Notes: a model not told the origin generated them from the sequence alone. Shown: positions 49,609-59,839, numbered from the stretch's first letter. The stretch: DNA of 64,000 bases from Trichomonas vaginalis G3 (GCF_026262505.1 NC_067206.1:28969896-29033895), one strand, 5' to 3'. Made by a program: numbers and translations.

Positions 49609-50067
49609 TTACATGTCAAATTTCTTTTTCTCTGGAACTGGTTCAGGTTCTTTCTTCTCTTCTTCTACTTTCTTTTCTTTCTTTTCTCTCTTCTTCTTCT
49701 TCTTCTCTGGTGGAGTTATGTCAAATTTGGCGCAACCATATTTATGTAAAAGTTCTTTGTCCTTTAATAGCTCTTCTATTCTGTTTTCTATTTCATCTTC
49801 AAGAACAGCGCATGTGTCTTCTTTGCATTCTAAGAACTTTTGTTGGACTTCATCTCTCCAATCGGCGTCATCTCTGTCAACAAGTCTGTCATTGACAAAC
49901 TTAAAGACTTCTCTGCTTAATGTTTTATGGTTCTTGTCATATTCCCAGAAACAGAACTTTAGAACAAATTCACCTTTCTTGTTTACACTATGTAAGATTT
50001 TATGGTCGACAGATGTTTTGCTGTCGAAAAGTTTGTCTCGAATATAGATAGCGAAATCGCTAGACAT
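49609..50067 (-). CDS. Small Maverick protein with a charged, Pro/Lys/Glu tail
   Basis: A 152-residue protein that looks whole. The globular first half (SDFAIYIRDKLFDSKTSVD) is followed by a helical segment and a C-terminal run of Lys and Glu ending EPVPEKKKFDM. Divergent from the ATPase gene across ~35 bases. Not recognised. Confidence 0.5.
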   Translation of the reverse strand: MSSDFAIYIRDKLFDSKTSVDHKILHSVNKKGEFVLKFCFWEYDKNHKTLSREVFKFVNDRLVDRDDADWRDEVQQKFLECKEDTCAVLEDEIENRIEELLKDKELLHKYGCAKFDITPPEKKKKKREKKEKKVEEEKKEPEPVPEKKKFDM

Positions 50068-50104
50068 TTCCTAAAAGATAAAAATTTTTAATTTTTCTAA
50101 AAAT

Positions 50105-50979
50105 ATGTTAGAAAAAAAGTTTGCTGACATTGACAAGAAATTTGAGAATGTTTTAAAAAGAACAAGAGGAAGTTAGAAAATGCTCAGATAAAGCCTATAC
50201 ATGACAAGTTCTTATTTGCTCAGAATGGTATAACAGGTCTAATTGCACCACCTGGGTCGGGTAAGACTTTCACTTATCTTAAAATGGCTGCACAACAACA
50301 AGAACTAGATGAGAAGAACCCATTCTATGAGTTAGTTGTCATTTGTAGTACTTCTGGTCAATTTGACCAAACCGTCAATTCGTTCAAAGATATTATAAAG
50401 AAGTCTAAGTTAGTATGTATAAAAGACTCTGAGTTGTTAGATTGGATAAAGAAGTACCAAAGAAGAGTTTTGAAGTACAATGCTATAAATGAGTATGTCA
50501 ATTCGAAGTTTAAAGACCCAAATGAGGAAATGCAGAGAATATTAGAGAAGAAACACTTCAGAAACAAACAGAAAGAGATAGAATACATTTCGAAGAAATT
50601 GCAATCTTACGATTGGAAGACTTACCCTCATAGATGTCTTCTTATCTTAGATGACTTTGCTTCTCATCCTTTGTTAAAGAACAGAGAACAAGACATGTGT
50701 CGAATTCTTAAGAAGCTCAGACACTTTAACATCTCAGTTGTCATTTGTGTACAGACAGCAAGAGTTTAAGTAAGGATGTAAAAGAATACTTACTGACATC
50801 ATACTTTTCCCTGGATTGTCCGAAGACGATTTCATGGAACTTATGAAAGAGTCCATGGCAGGTAAGTTTGACAGACATGAACTATGGGAGAAGTACAAAG
50901 TCATACAAGACCCTCATACTTCTTTCAGAATTCATATCTACGCAAACAAAGTTCAAATTGTAAAAAGTCAAGCTTGAAA
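50105..50979 (+). pseudogene. Genome-packaging ATPase (A32/FtsK-HerA type), broken
   Basis: Walker A GLIAPPGSGKTFTYL and Walker B RCLLILDDFASHP are clear, with the AVVICVQTAR-type sensor after it (ISVVICVQTAR). This is the poxvirus A32-like packaging ATPase found in Polintons, which pumps DNA into capsids in related viruses. It is broken, with a few breaks. Confidence 0.85.
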
Positions 50980-51054
50980 AATAAAGAGTTTTGGCGACCA
51001 GGGTTTTTTACTACTCGCTGTTCTTCTCTCGTTTCATACGGAATTCAATAAAAA

Positions 51055-51216
51055 TAATGTTTATGTTAGAATGTTAGATCTAACATGTTTTCTAACATGT
51101 TTTCTAACATGGTCTAAAACATACAAAATTCATGAAATTTCATACGGAATTCAATAAAAATAATGTTTATGTTAGAATGTTAGATCTAACATGTTTTCTA
51201 ACATGTTTTCTAACAT
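51055..51216. repeat. Two GTTAG/CTAAC palindrome clusters in a ~107-bp direct repeat
   Basis: The same cluster as at 41,045 occurs twice, each preceded by TTTCATACGGAATTCAATAA. They lie between the 3' ends of the ATPase and of the minus-strand gene remnant, so they are not simply promoter-linked. Confidence 0.75.
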
Positions 51217-51225
51217 AACTATTTA

Positions 51226-52115
51226 CAAGCGTTTTACATGGTATATGTTGCGATGGTTCATGACTCTAAACAATTTCGTAGCTTCTATTTCTTCTTCAGT
51301 ATGTCAAAAGTTTTAACGATACCGAAAGTTTCTTTATACTTCTTCTTGACGTCAGATAGAAGGAAATCGTCAGCTGTTGGATAGTTTTTGTTTAGAAATG
51401 TAACATGTTCATTTTATCTTCTGCTGGTTTCTGCTTCTTTCTTTAAATCTGCATAGTCGTTTCGCATACTTCTATCTCTTTGACGAGTAGTTATATTTCC
51501 TCATTGCTGCTTTACATTTTGAACATTGCGGGTTCATTTTTGCGTTATATTCTGAAACCTTACCTGCTAAAACAACTAAGGCGTCAATGCTTTCTTCATC
51601 TCGAACATAGCGGGTCTTATTTGTTCGTTCCATACCTTACCCTACTATCTTTATCTCTTATTTCCCAAACACATTTTGCAACTAATGAAACAAAGTTGTC
51701 GTAGGTCTTAAATTCTTCGGATTTGTAAAGGTCAGAGATGTTCTTATATACCATGTCGCAATCTTTGTCCATAACCTTATGGTTGCAATGAAATCCAGAA
51801 ACTCATAGTTAACCTTTCGTATGAACTTCTTTATTTCTACTGAGTCAGTCTTTGACTTCTATTTCGTCGAATTCTGGAATAGTAGTTTTTGTTGTTGGAT
51901 TTCAGGAAGTTTGGTAAATGGTCAATAATATCCTGCATTTCATAAAGATACTGTTCATTGTTTCATCTTTCGCACTACAGTCCAAATACTTGTTAAAAGT
52001 TCTTGCTTTATCTTCTGGATTTTGTTTCGAAAGTATATGAAGAAGGAATGAAGCTTTTCATCTCTACTAACATTGAAGTTGGGTTCATGACTAACGAGTT
52101 TGGTGCTGTTGTTGC
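51226..52115 (-). pseudogene. Minus-strand Maverick gene remnant, unknown function
   Basis: Reading the minus strand, coding-like sequence starts near 52,115 (MLATTAPNSLVMNPTSM) and ends near 51,226. It contains a pair of CX2C-like motifs (NPQCSKCK-type and TRYVRDEESIDALVV nearby), but no family is recognised. It is heavily broken. Confidence 0.4.
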
Positions 52116-52186
52116 TAACATGTTCTTACAATAAAAATAAAAAATATTTTTTTAAAAAAACTAACTTTATTTTTTATTTCGGGAAA

Positions 52187-52520
52187 ATTCATGAAAATTC
52201 AAGAGTTTTAGACCATGTTAGAAAACGTGTTAGAAAACATGTTAGAACTAACATTCTAACATAAATTATATTTTTGGTGTAAAATTCATGAAAATTCAAG
52301 AGTTTTAGACCATGTTAGAAAACGTGTTAGAAAACATGTTAGAACTAACATTCTAACATAAATTATATTTTTGGTGTAAAATTCATGAAAATTCAAGAGT
52401 TTTAGACCATGTTAGAAAACGTGTTAGAAAACATGTTAGAACTAACATTCTAACATAAATTATATTTTTGGTGTAAAATTCATGAAAATTCAAGAGTTTT
52501 AGACCATGTTAGAAAACGGT
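52187..52520. repeat. 97-bp tandem repeat, about 3.4 copies, with inverted GTTAG motif
   Basis: Unit starts at 52187, 52284, 52381 and 52478. Each unit contains ACCATGTTAGAAAACGTGTT and the reverse complement of the 41,045 cluster. It lies upstream of two divergent gene blocks (51.2-52.1 minus, 52.5 onward plus). Confidence 0.9.
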
Positions 52521-52545
52521 TTAATAGAAAAAGTGTTATTTTTTC

Positions 52546-52740
52546 ATGTCCGAAGACTCGAAGGTGCAACACTTCCAAAATACCGACGAACTCAGAAGAG
52601 CAGCATGGCAGTATCTTCTTGACAACTTCTTTGAGTTCTCCAGGTACACCTTGGAAAATGCTGAAGAACTCCGACACAGAGAATTTGGAGAAATTGCACT
52701 CCAATACTACCTTGACAAACAAAGGGTAAACAAAGGGTAA
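52546..52740 (+). CDS. Very small Maverick protein (64 residues)
   Basis: MSEDSKVQHFQNTDELRRAA..., a charged, helical protein without known motif. First of two adjacent small plus-strand genes after the 97-bp repeats. Looks whole. Confidence 0.45.
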   Translation: MSEDSKVQHFQNTDELRRAAWQYLLDNFFEFSRYTLENAEELRHREFGEIALQYYLDKQRVNKG

Positions 52741-52780
52741 AATAAGACTAAAAACTTAACGTTTAAAAAGTGACATTTTT

Positions 52781-52981
52781 ATGAGCTCCGAGTCACCGAG
52801 AAAACTTGGTCAGATGTTAGCAGCTTACTTCCCTGAGGAGGATGGAAGCGTTACATACGTAAGGTTCAAAAACAACGAACCTGGAATTGCGTACCAAATT
52901 CGCAATTACATGACCATGGAAGAGTACGAAAGGTTTCTACAAGAGAAACCAGCTCTAAACAACTCAGAAAAGAAAGAATAA
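52781..52981 (+). CDS. Very small Maverick protein (66 residues)
   Basis: MSSESPRKLGQMLAAYFPEE..., acidic, unrecognised. Forty bases after the previous gene and convergent with the Pro/Gln-rich gene. Looks whole. Confidence 0.45.
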   Translation: MSSESPRKLGQMLAAYFPEEDGSVTYVRFKNNEPGIAYQIRNYMTMEEYERFLQEKPALNNSEKKE

Positions 52982-53009
52982 AAAGTTTAACTCGTAATTG
53001 TTTATTTTT

Positions 53010-53636
53010 TTACTTGTATGGGCAAGCTGCAAGAATGAAGTCGACTATCTCGGTCTTTGTCTTGACCAGTTGGACTGCTCTTGCGAGTACGTCTGTTTTG
53101 CGGTCTCCAGCTGGTGTCTGACCTTCGTAATTGCGCATGTTCTTGAGAGCTCCAGTTGTAAATGGTTGTAGGATGAAGAGTCTCTCAGACTGCTTGAGGT
53201 AGTCTTCACGGTCACGAACCGAATCTGTGGTACGAGTCGAATCGGTCGATTTGAGGGAAGAGAGTGAGAGCCTGTCTTCTTCCATAGGGGCTGTGGCATA
53301 CTCTTTGCGTAAACGGTTCAGACCTTCTTCGAACTCTTGGTCTCTCTTGGACTGAGATTGGAATTTGAATTGGGGTGGAGGGTTTGACATGAACATCCAA
53401 GGGTTAGGGAAGTAAGGCATGGGTTGAGGAGGGTAGTTTGGAAAGCCTTGTGGTGGGTAGTTTGGAAAGCCTTGTGGTGGGTAGTAACCTTGAGGTGGAA
53501 ATTGGTAGTAATTCGGAGGTCCTTGTTGGAACTGAGGTTGCTGTGGGGAGCCTTGTGGAGGTGGAACCTGTTGTGGTGCTGGAGCATGCTGTTCTTCTGG
53601 CTGTGGAACGGGTTCAGTAGGTGGGACGTCGGACAT
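53010..53636 (-). CDS. Pro/Gln/Tyr-rich Maverick protein
   Basis: A 208-residue protein that looks whole. Residues ~1-95 are low-complexity with PPQGFPNYPPQGFPNYPP-type repeats, ending at FPNPWMFMSNPPPQF. Residues ~100-208 are charged and helical with a Ser/Thr-rich stretch. Such a repetitive, disordered N terminus suggests a scaffold or assembly protein; unproven. Its start faces the 21-bp repeat array. Confidence 0.5.
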   Translation of the reverse strand: MSDVPPTEPVPQPEEQHAPAPQQVPPPQGSPQQPQFQQGPPNYYQFPPQGYYPPQGFPNYPPQGFPNYPPQPMPYFPNPWMFMSNPPPQFKFQSQSKRDQEFEEGLNRLRKEYATAPMEEDRLSLSSLKSTDSTRTTDSVRDREDYLKQSERLFILQPFTTGALKNMRNYEGQTPAGDRKTDVLARAVQLVKTKTEIVDFILAACPYK

Positions 53637-53659
53637 TCGTTTGTGTCTTAACCGTCTTT

Positions 53660-54005
53660 GTTCTGAAACAATATAATATTGTCTTGAAAAAGTACAATAT
53701 TGTCTTGAAAAAGTACAATATTGTCTTGAAAAAGTACAACATTGTCTTGAAAAAGTACAACATTGTCTTGAAAAAGTACAACATTGTTCTGAAAAAGTAC
53801 AACATTGTTCTGAAAAAGTTCAAGACTTGTTCTGAAAAAGTACAGCCGTACTCAAATTTGAGAGACATTGTACTGAAAAAGTACAACATTGTACTGAAAA
53901 AGTACAACATTGTCTTGAAAAAGTACAACATTGTCTTGAAAAAGTACAACATTGTCTTGAAAAAGTACAACATTGTCTTGAAAAAGTACAATATTGTACT
54001 GACTC
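53660..54005. repeat. 21-bp tandem repeat, about 16 copies, between divergent genes
   Basis: Unit ATTGTCTTGAAAAAGTACAAC with variants GTTCTGAAAAAGTAC and GTACTGAAAAAGTAC, interrupted once near 53,850 by unrelated sequence. It fills the gap between the Pro/Gln-rich gene (-) and the 120-residue gene (+), so a shared promoter array is possible. Long frames read through it on both strands are an artefact of the 21-bp period. Confidence 0.9.
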
Positions 54006-54008
54006 AGT

Positions 54009-54371
54009 ATGGAGCTTGACCCCTTAGACGAAGCAATTTATCTAATTGAGGTAAATGAAACCGTGAAGGAATATCTCAGCAAGTGCAAACCAAGCAAGTC
54101 CATTGGCTTCTGGTTGTCCAAGAATAGTGTCTTAAAGTTGGAAATTGAAACAGGTGTTGCAATTCAAGTTCCAGAAGGCACTGCATTCGATGATATTAAG
54201 GATGTGAAGAAAGAAGCCCTCTTGAAGTTCTTCATGAAACGTCCTTGGATACTACTTCCATATCGTGAGAGCCCAATTCCACGAATTACACAAATTCTCA
54301 GAGCACTACTTCACTACTCTGGACAGCCGTTCTTCATAACCTCAGAAGGCGACATCCAACCAATTCAGTAA
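54009..54371 (+). CDS. Small Maverick protein (120 residues)
   Basis: MELDPLDEAIYLIEVNETVK..., a compact mixed protein without recognised motif. First of a run of plus-strand genes. Looks whole. Confidence 0.5.
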   Translation: MELDPLDEAIYLIEVNETVKEYLSKCKPSKSIGFWLSKNSVLKLEIETGVAIQVPEGTAFDDIKDVKKEALLKFFMKRPWILLPYRESPIPRITQILRALLHYSGQPFFITSEGDIQPIQ

Positions 54372-54398
54372 ACATCTCATTTTAACTTCACTTTTTTT

Positions 54399-54683
54399 AT
54401 GTTTTTACTCACACTCGTACTCAACAGGTTTGTGTACAACTATTTCAACTGTGAACCTTGTATTGACCGGTCTTCCTGCAAATGCAAGTTCGGTCAATAC
54501 ACAATTTATGGTGGCAAGAAAGACAGTGGGGAATGTTATTCTGACATCTGTTGTTGCGCTCGAGAGAGAATTGAAATTCCAGACCCAACTCCAACAAGAA
54601 CTCTCAAGTTGCCGAAGACTCATGTGAAGAAGAAGCCTTCTGGTAAGTTTCTTATAGCCATCTATATGGCACGCTTTGAGTAA
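54399..54683 (+). CDS. Cysteine-rich small Maverick protein
   Basis: A 94-residue frame with a hydrophobic N terminus (MFLLTLVLNRFVYNYF) and ten or so Cys in residues ~18-55 (CEPCIDRSSCKCKFG, CYSDICCCARER). A secreted or membrane-bound disulfide protein, or a zinc-binding one, is possible. Looks whole. Confidence 0.45.
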   Translation: MFLLTLVLNRFVYNYFNCEPCIDRSSCKCKFGQYTIYGGKKDSGECYSDICCCARERIEIPDPTPTRTLKLPKTHVKKKPSGKFLIAIYMARFE

Positions 54684-54706
54684 AAACATTTTTTTTTCTT
54701 TTTTGA

Positions 54707-55291
54707 ATGAAGCAAGTTAAATTCGTCCCACACCAAACTCAATGGACCGATGAAGAGTTTCAAGCTATGGTTGAAGGTGTTGAGAACGACATAGACGGCG
54801 AACTTGAAGGAGCTCAAACCACAATTGCAACCAAAATTGCACAAGTCAAGGAACAGATAGCTCCACTTAAAGCTACCAAAGCTACTCTTGACCTCATGGA
54901 TAGTTACCGTTTAGAAGTAAAGAGTGGAATAAGACAATTAAAATTAAAACTTCTAAACTACGAAGCTATACTCCAAAAGTTAGCAGAAATGAGAAGACTT
55001 TACCAGAGCTACTTACATGTAAGGGACTTACCTTCAAGCAGTCCGACCAAAGATGAATTTTCTGACATTGTCCCAATTTTGTCCGAAAGTCAGCTCAGAT
55101 GTTTCGAACTGCTCCCAACATATCCAGAATATGAACGTTTGCCTGAACTCTTCCGCAATCTCAAAAAACGTTTTTTGGTTCTCATGTTCGAAACTTTTAT
55201 CGGAAGAGACAACAAACGTTCAGAAGAAGAACAAGATATTATTTTAAACTTGTTGTATGACTTAACCGTCATAACAAGCTTTTTGAAGTAA
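54707..55291 (+). CDS. Helical Maverick protein (194 residues)
   Basis: MKQVKFVPHQTQWTDEEFQA..., largely alpha-helical with a central coiled-coil-like region (~45-100). No family recognised. Looks whole, 23 bases after the previous gene. Confidence 0.5.
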   Translation: MKQVKFVPHQTQWTDEEFQAMVEGVENDIDGELEGAQTTIATKIAQVKEQIAPLKATKATLDLMDSYRLEVKSGIRQLKLKLLNYEAILQKLAEMRRLYQSYLHVRDLPSSSPTKDEFSDIVPILSESQLRCFELLPTYPEYERLPELFRNLKKRFLVLMFETFIGRDNKRSEEEQDIILNLLYDLTVITSFLK

Positions 55292-55323
55292 AACCGTCAT
55301 TCTCAAACCACTTCATTTTTTCG

Positions 55324-56046
55324 ATGTCCGAACAAGCACCGAAGCCGAACACAATGGCAGATGTCCTTTCAATGTTGCCAGACAAGCGCCCAGTTCAAAT
55401 TCAAATTTTGAATTTGAAAGCTCATCTGACAAACACCGTTAAGACTCTCCAAAGTAGTCTTATGGAAGAGATGAAGGGACTTAAAGGTGAGTTCCTCATG
55501 AACCAAGCTTCCAATGAGAAATGCCTGAATGATTTGACGGAAACCTTGCGCATTTACGCGAGAGAGAACCGAGACCTTGCCAGACTCATCTACCGTTTCT
55601 TCGAAGAGATAGACGCCATCTGGAAGGTACTCGGAAAGGACAGAACCTCCAACACCGTATTCGTGAACACAGAATTGAAGAAGGAATTGTCGAGGAAGAA
55701 GAAGAGAAACACGAAGAAGAAGAGGAAGAAGAGGAAGAAGAGAAACACGAAGAAGAGGAAGTTTGGGCAACCCTTGTTGCCGATGACTTACGAAATTTCC
55801 CAACCCTACCCATACCAAATCCGCAACAAGGAGACAGGCAAGGTTCTTACCCCAGTCCTCAACAACTTGGGACACTTGAACCTTACCCTTCGGAATTACG
55901 GTTCAATCTCCATGGGCAAGCTTGTCGCAATTCAATGGGTTCCAAATCCAACAAGAAGACGAAGGTCAGACACATTGACGGTGACAAGCTCAACAACCGT
56001 AAGGAGAACCTCGAGTGGTTCTAAGAGTAAAAAAATTTTATTTTAG
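55324..56046 (+). pseudogene. Maverick gene with HNH-endonuclease-like end, broken
   Basis: The region starts MSEQAPKPNTMADVLSMLPD. A helical N-terminal part is followed by a Lys/Arg/Glu tract, and the 3' end (about 55,950-56,025) shows the HIDGDKLNNRKENLEW signature of HNH endonucleases of the phage type. The gene is broken, with two or so breaks. Confidence 0.55.
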
Positions 56047-56073
56047 GGGGAAACCCCGAGTAAATTTAGGTGT

Positions 56074-56490
56074 TTATTTAGTTAAGTAGCTTAAATTAAG
56101 GAGAATTTGGACAAGTAGTTCCTGACCTCTGAATTGGACTCTTTCGTCATCCCAGTTGCGTAGGAGGTCGTCCCAGAGGAGTTGGTAGAATTGCCAATCC
56201 AAGGACGATTTGTCCTCCCAGGCATTGAGGATGTACTGCTCGTAGAGTTCATGACCTCTGCCTTGCACCAGACACCCTCTCCCTTGGAACGTAAGGCTTC
56301 TTCGAAGTGCTCGAATGCGATTGGCTGCGGACCATCTGAAATGACACTTTTTGTCCGTTTGGTCAATGTTCGTGTCTCGTGCCATAGTCGACGAAAATAC
56401 AGACAAACAGGTTATATATGAGTTTGAGACCAAGAATGTAACTCGACCTGTCCGATTCAAATTCGAATAAAAATTTTTTATTTCATGCAA
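56074..56490 (-). CDS. Small Maverick protein (138 residues)
   Basis: A minus-strand frame just downstream of the polymerase gene. Rich in Trp, Arg and Gln (QLLWDDLLRNWDDERVQFRG). Not recognised. It is convergent with the HNH-type gene. Confidence 0.4.
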   Translation of the reverse strand: MHEIKNFYSNLNRTGRVTFLVSNSYITCLSVFSSTMARDTNIDQTDKKCHFRWSAANRIRALRRSLTFQGRGCLVQGRGHELYEQYILNAWEDKSSLDWQFYQLLWDDLLRNWDDERVQFRGQELLVQILLNLSYLTK

Positions 56491-56499
56491 TGTTTTATT

Positions 56500-58504
56500 T
56501 CTGTGCCGTCTTCAAGTATGCCCCAGTACTTACGCTTGGAGAGGACATGAACTTCGGTGAAAATTTTGTCCAATTTGAATTGACCCATCTTTTCACCGAC
56601 CATTCCCATTTCAATGAGTTTGTTTATACCCTTCTTCGTTCGTCATGAGTGCGTCAATGTTCTCATAGTAAACCTTCACTTTGGATTTGACTTCGGAGAA
56701 GAATTTGTTGTAGTTGTCAAGGACTGCCTTTGCGAACTGAGGGTAAGACCAATGTTCGACAATAGGTTTTACTGTGGTTACTAAGCCACTTGACCTTGAG
56801 TAAATTCGTATTTCAAAACAAAAGGGGAGAACCTTTCAACAAAGTTGTCGACCTTCTCATAGTGTTTACTCTTCATCTCTTGAGGTTTCTTAATGGAATA
56901 TCCCCATGTCGAATTCATAAGCAATTTGAGTGTCATTGCAAGTTTGGGGTTTGAAGCTTTCCTAATATCATACAGTTGTTGTATGACTTTTCCAACTGTA
57001 TAGTTCCTTCCTGGGAACTCACCGTCTTCGTTTGGAATTCCAGTCGGGATATATTGGACGAACCTCATGTATGCAGCGTTAAGGTCGACATAGTATATCT
57101 TTTCATCTGAGTCGAACTTGTCGCAACCAATGGGTCCAGTTCGTGGAAATTCAAGTGAGTCTCTTATCTTCTGAGAAACTTCTCCTGTTATCTCATAAAC
57201 ATCGTCGAAGCAACCTGTTTCAAATAAAACCTTCTGACCTAACTCCGATGCTCTCCAATACAATTTGACGTCAATTGGATGTCTCAATGGAAGTTTGTTT
57301 ATAGCATCTTGAAGTTCTTGCAACCTCATTGGAAGTTCTTCTGGTTCAGGTTGGTATCCGAACAATCCAACTCCTTTTGGAACTGTGTACTTCTTTTGTG
57401 CTAGAACTTTGTCTGGAACAACTTTTGGTCTTGCTAACAGTGAAAAGTTTGTTTCGTCTTTTGGTACAAAAGTTTCTGTCAGCTTGTCATCTGGAATTGG
57501 TTCCAACAAACCTTTCTCGAAAAGAATGTTTACAGCTCTGACAATGTTGCACTTGCCTTTTCCGAACATAAGACTTTCGTTCAACATGAAGTGGTTGTGG
57601 ACAATTACAATCTTCAACCATGGTAAGTCTTTGTCAACAACATAGTCGTCATGTGAAGAACCTTTAGCTGTAGGTATGTTGACTCGGATATTGACATTTG
57701 CCAACGGTGCAATTTTTGCCAATTGACCTCTGAGAATGTACCTTGTCTTCACACATGACTCAAGATACTTCATCTTCTCATCTGTAACAAGACCAGAGTT
57801 CCTGAGACATGTAAGAATACAAGGTTCATTGACAATTGTTTCAATTGAATTGTAAATTCCATACCTTGTCAAGTCAATGTCAGACTTATTTATGAACGGG
57901 AAGTATCCAGCATGTTGTCTGACTGCTTGAGGGTTAGGTTGGTACCATTCAAATTTTACACTTGCAATTCCTTCAATTGCATTCAAAATGTCTGAGTCGG
58001 AGTCAACCATTTGTTCTCTCTTTGTAGTCTTGAAAGCGTCAAGAAGCATTGCAGCTGTTGTGACATTGCCATGTGCATAGTAAATGTGACCGTCCAAATC
58101 TGTTATGGTTAGTCTGAGATTGTATCCTTTCTTATTTCCGTCTTGTATGCAGCAAGTACACCCATGAAGCCTTCTTTGTTCTTTCCTTCGTCAAAGTTTA
58201 CTGTAAAGGTTCGACCAGATGTAATTTGACTTCTAACTTCACGATACTTTTCATATGCATATCTTGTTCTTTCCATGGGAGCATGTGCGTCTTCACCTTT
58301 TCCTTTTTTCCTTCTCAAAGGATGCAATTGTTCGTCATGTTTCCAGTAGAATCTGGCAAAGCCGTCGTGTCCTTCAACTTGAGGTTCACTAACATCGAAA
58401 GGCATGTCCATAAGACGTTCTTCTTCTAACCTCTCTAGTCTGTTTGGATAATTTGCGCGTGCTGTTTCCAAGTCCATTTCATAGCGAAGACCAGAATTTG
58501 TCAT
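56500..58504 (-). pseudogene. Protein-primed family B DNA polymerase (Polinton pPolB), broken
   Basis: A long minus-strand region. Polymerase motif A is readable as YYVDLNAAYMRF and motif B as KLLMNSTWGYSIK, the pattern of protein-primed family B polymerases used by Polintons, adenoviruses and linear plasmids. In such elements replication starts from a terminal protein at the inverted repeats. The visible length (~660 codons) is within the smaller pPolB range. Broken, with a few breaks. Confidence 0.8.
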
Positions 58505-58652
58505 AGACTTTTATGGGTCTTCCCTTCCTATATTTAAATTCTTCGAAACTTTCCAACCATATCTTTCTAACTCTGCTTTTATTCTAGCAGATTTCTATCC
58601 ATTCTATATGGGGGCATTTTTATAAAAATAAAAAAATATTTTTTTCTTTACT

Positions 58653-59228
58653 TTACATAACCGCTGCCATAAGTCTTTGACGCCAACCCATACCAGCTAA
58701 TGAAGGTTGACTTGGTTTAGTTTGGAAACTAAACTTTGGTTTTGGTTTATCTTCAGTTTTTGGTTTTTCTTCTTCTATCGGTTTTTCGTCACTTTTCGGT
58801 TCCTCTGACTTTACCTCACTTGCAGGTATGGTTGTGTCGTCAACATCTTCATAAATATCATATGCCATTTGTTTTTGTTTTCCTTTCAACTTTTTGTGTT
58901 TGTTGTAAAGTTTAGAATATTTCGACTCTAAGTCAATGAGATGTTCTATAATGAACTGTTGGTCAGTGAAGTAAACTTTTCCATCTGTTGTCTCGAAAGC
59001 TCCTTCAGACTTCAATATTTTATTTGTGAGAGTCTGTTTCTTTTTTGAGATACTAGCCGTTCCATTTCTATGAAAAGTGACTTTGTAGTTAGGGTTTGTA
59101 TTTCCAGACCTGGCACTTTCTATTATTGAATTTTTCTCTTCATCTGTAAGTTCTTTGACAGGTTTTGACAATGGTTCTGAACTTTTTGTTTGTGGTGTCA
59201 AATCTACCGTTTCAACTTCTTCGGTCAT
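58653..59228 (-). CDS. Charged Maverick protein with Pro/Glu/Lys tail (191 residues)
   Basis: MTEEVETVDLTPQTKSSEPL... A Ser/Thr-rich N terminus, central helical region (FIIEHLIDLESKYSKLYNKH) and a tail of EEPKSDEKPIEEEKPK type. Looks whole. It is preceded by a leader TTTTTTACTGAGATGAA that also occurs before the 51-residue gene at 59403. Confidence 0.5.
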   Translation of the reverse strand: MTEEVETVDLTPQTKSSEPLSKPVKELTDEEKNSIIESARSGNTNPNYKVTFHRNGTASISKKKQTLTNKILKSEGAFETTDGKVYFTDQQFIIEHLIDLESKYSKLYNKHKKLKGKQKQMAYDIYEDVDDTTIPASEVKSEEPKSDEKPIEEEKPKTEDKPKPKFSFQTKPSQPSLAGMGWRQRLMAAVM

Positions 59229-59247
59229 TTCATCTCAGTAAAAAATT

Positions 59248-59403
59248 TTAGTTTGGTTTGTTTTCAACTGGTTGTTTAGGTTTTTTAAGTCGGTCTAAAA
59301 CTTCCTGAGGTATAGGAAGAACTTGACAAACACGTGGTTGTGTAACTGCTGGAAGTCGACAAATCCATCTTGAACCCATTTGTCTCAATGCTGTATTGTT
59401 CAT
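59248..59403 (-). CDS. 51-residue basic Maverick protein
   Basis: A frame from 59403 (MNNTALRQMGSRWICRLP) to 59248, Pro/Arg/Lys-rich with two Cys. Support: it uses the same TTTTTTACTGAGATGAA leader as the gene starting at 59228, and lies in line between two other minus-strand genes. Function unknown. Confidence 0.45.
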   Translation of the reverse strand: MNNTALRQMGSRWICRLPAVTQPRVCQVLPIPQEVLDRLKKPKQPVENKPN

Positions 59404-59822
59404 TTCATCTCAGTAAAAAATTTACATTCCCCACGTTTGAGGCGGTTGCGGTTGGTTTTGTTTACCCACTGTTGTGCATGGTTATATCCTCTGTTAAAGA
59501 ATCTTTCACCTTGGTCCATATAGTGCCCTGCTTGGTTATAGTAGTCATTTGCTTTGTTATAGTAGTTTCCTGCTTGTCTTCCTACATTGTCCATCCATCC
59601 TTGAACTTTTCCTCTTGTTTCAGGATTTGGAATAAGATTTGCTGCATCTCGTGCTACATCCCAACCTTTCTGTACAGTTTGTATAATAGGTTGTGCTTTC
59701 TCTTTAAGTATACCTAATGTACTCAAAATCTTCCTTCCAATTCCAAATGCACCTCTGGCTATTGTTCCCACTGCGGGCAAAAATCTGGATGCAACTCCTG
59801 CTAATGCGCCAAATAAACCCAT
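59400..59822 (-). CDS. Minor structural protein candidate, Gly-rich amphipathic N terminus
   Basis: A 140-residue protein that looks whole. The N terminus (MGLFGALAGVASRFLPAVGT) is hydrophobic and amphipathic; the rest is rich in Asn, Tyr and Gln (NYYNKANDYYNQAGHYMDQG). The combination recalls membrane-disrupting minor capsid proteins such as adenovirus pVI, by analogy only. Its counterpart in copy 1 begins at position 38, and it is divergent from the integrase. Confidence 0.5.
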   Translation of the reverse strand: MGLFGALAGVASRFLPAVGTIARGAFGIGRKILSTLGILKEKAQPIIQTVQKGWDVARDAANLIPNPETRGKVQGWMDNVGRQAGNYYNKANDYYNQAGHYMDQGERFFNRGYNHAQQWVNKTNRNRLKRGECKFFTEMK

Positions 59823-59839
59823 TTCTTATAGGGTAAAAA

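Noticed and set aside
53614-54019. Frames reading YFFKTML or YNIVLKK repeats
   Set aside because: Products of a 21-bp tandem repeat whose period is a multiple of three; the array lies between two better-supported genes.
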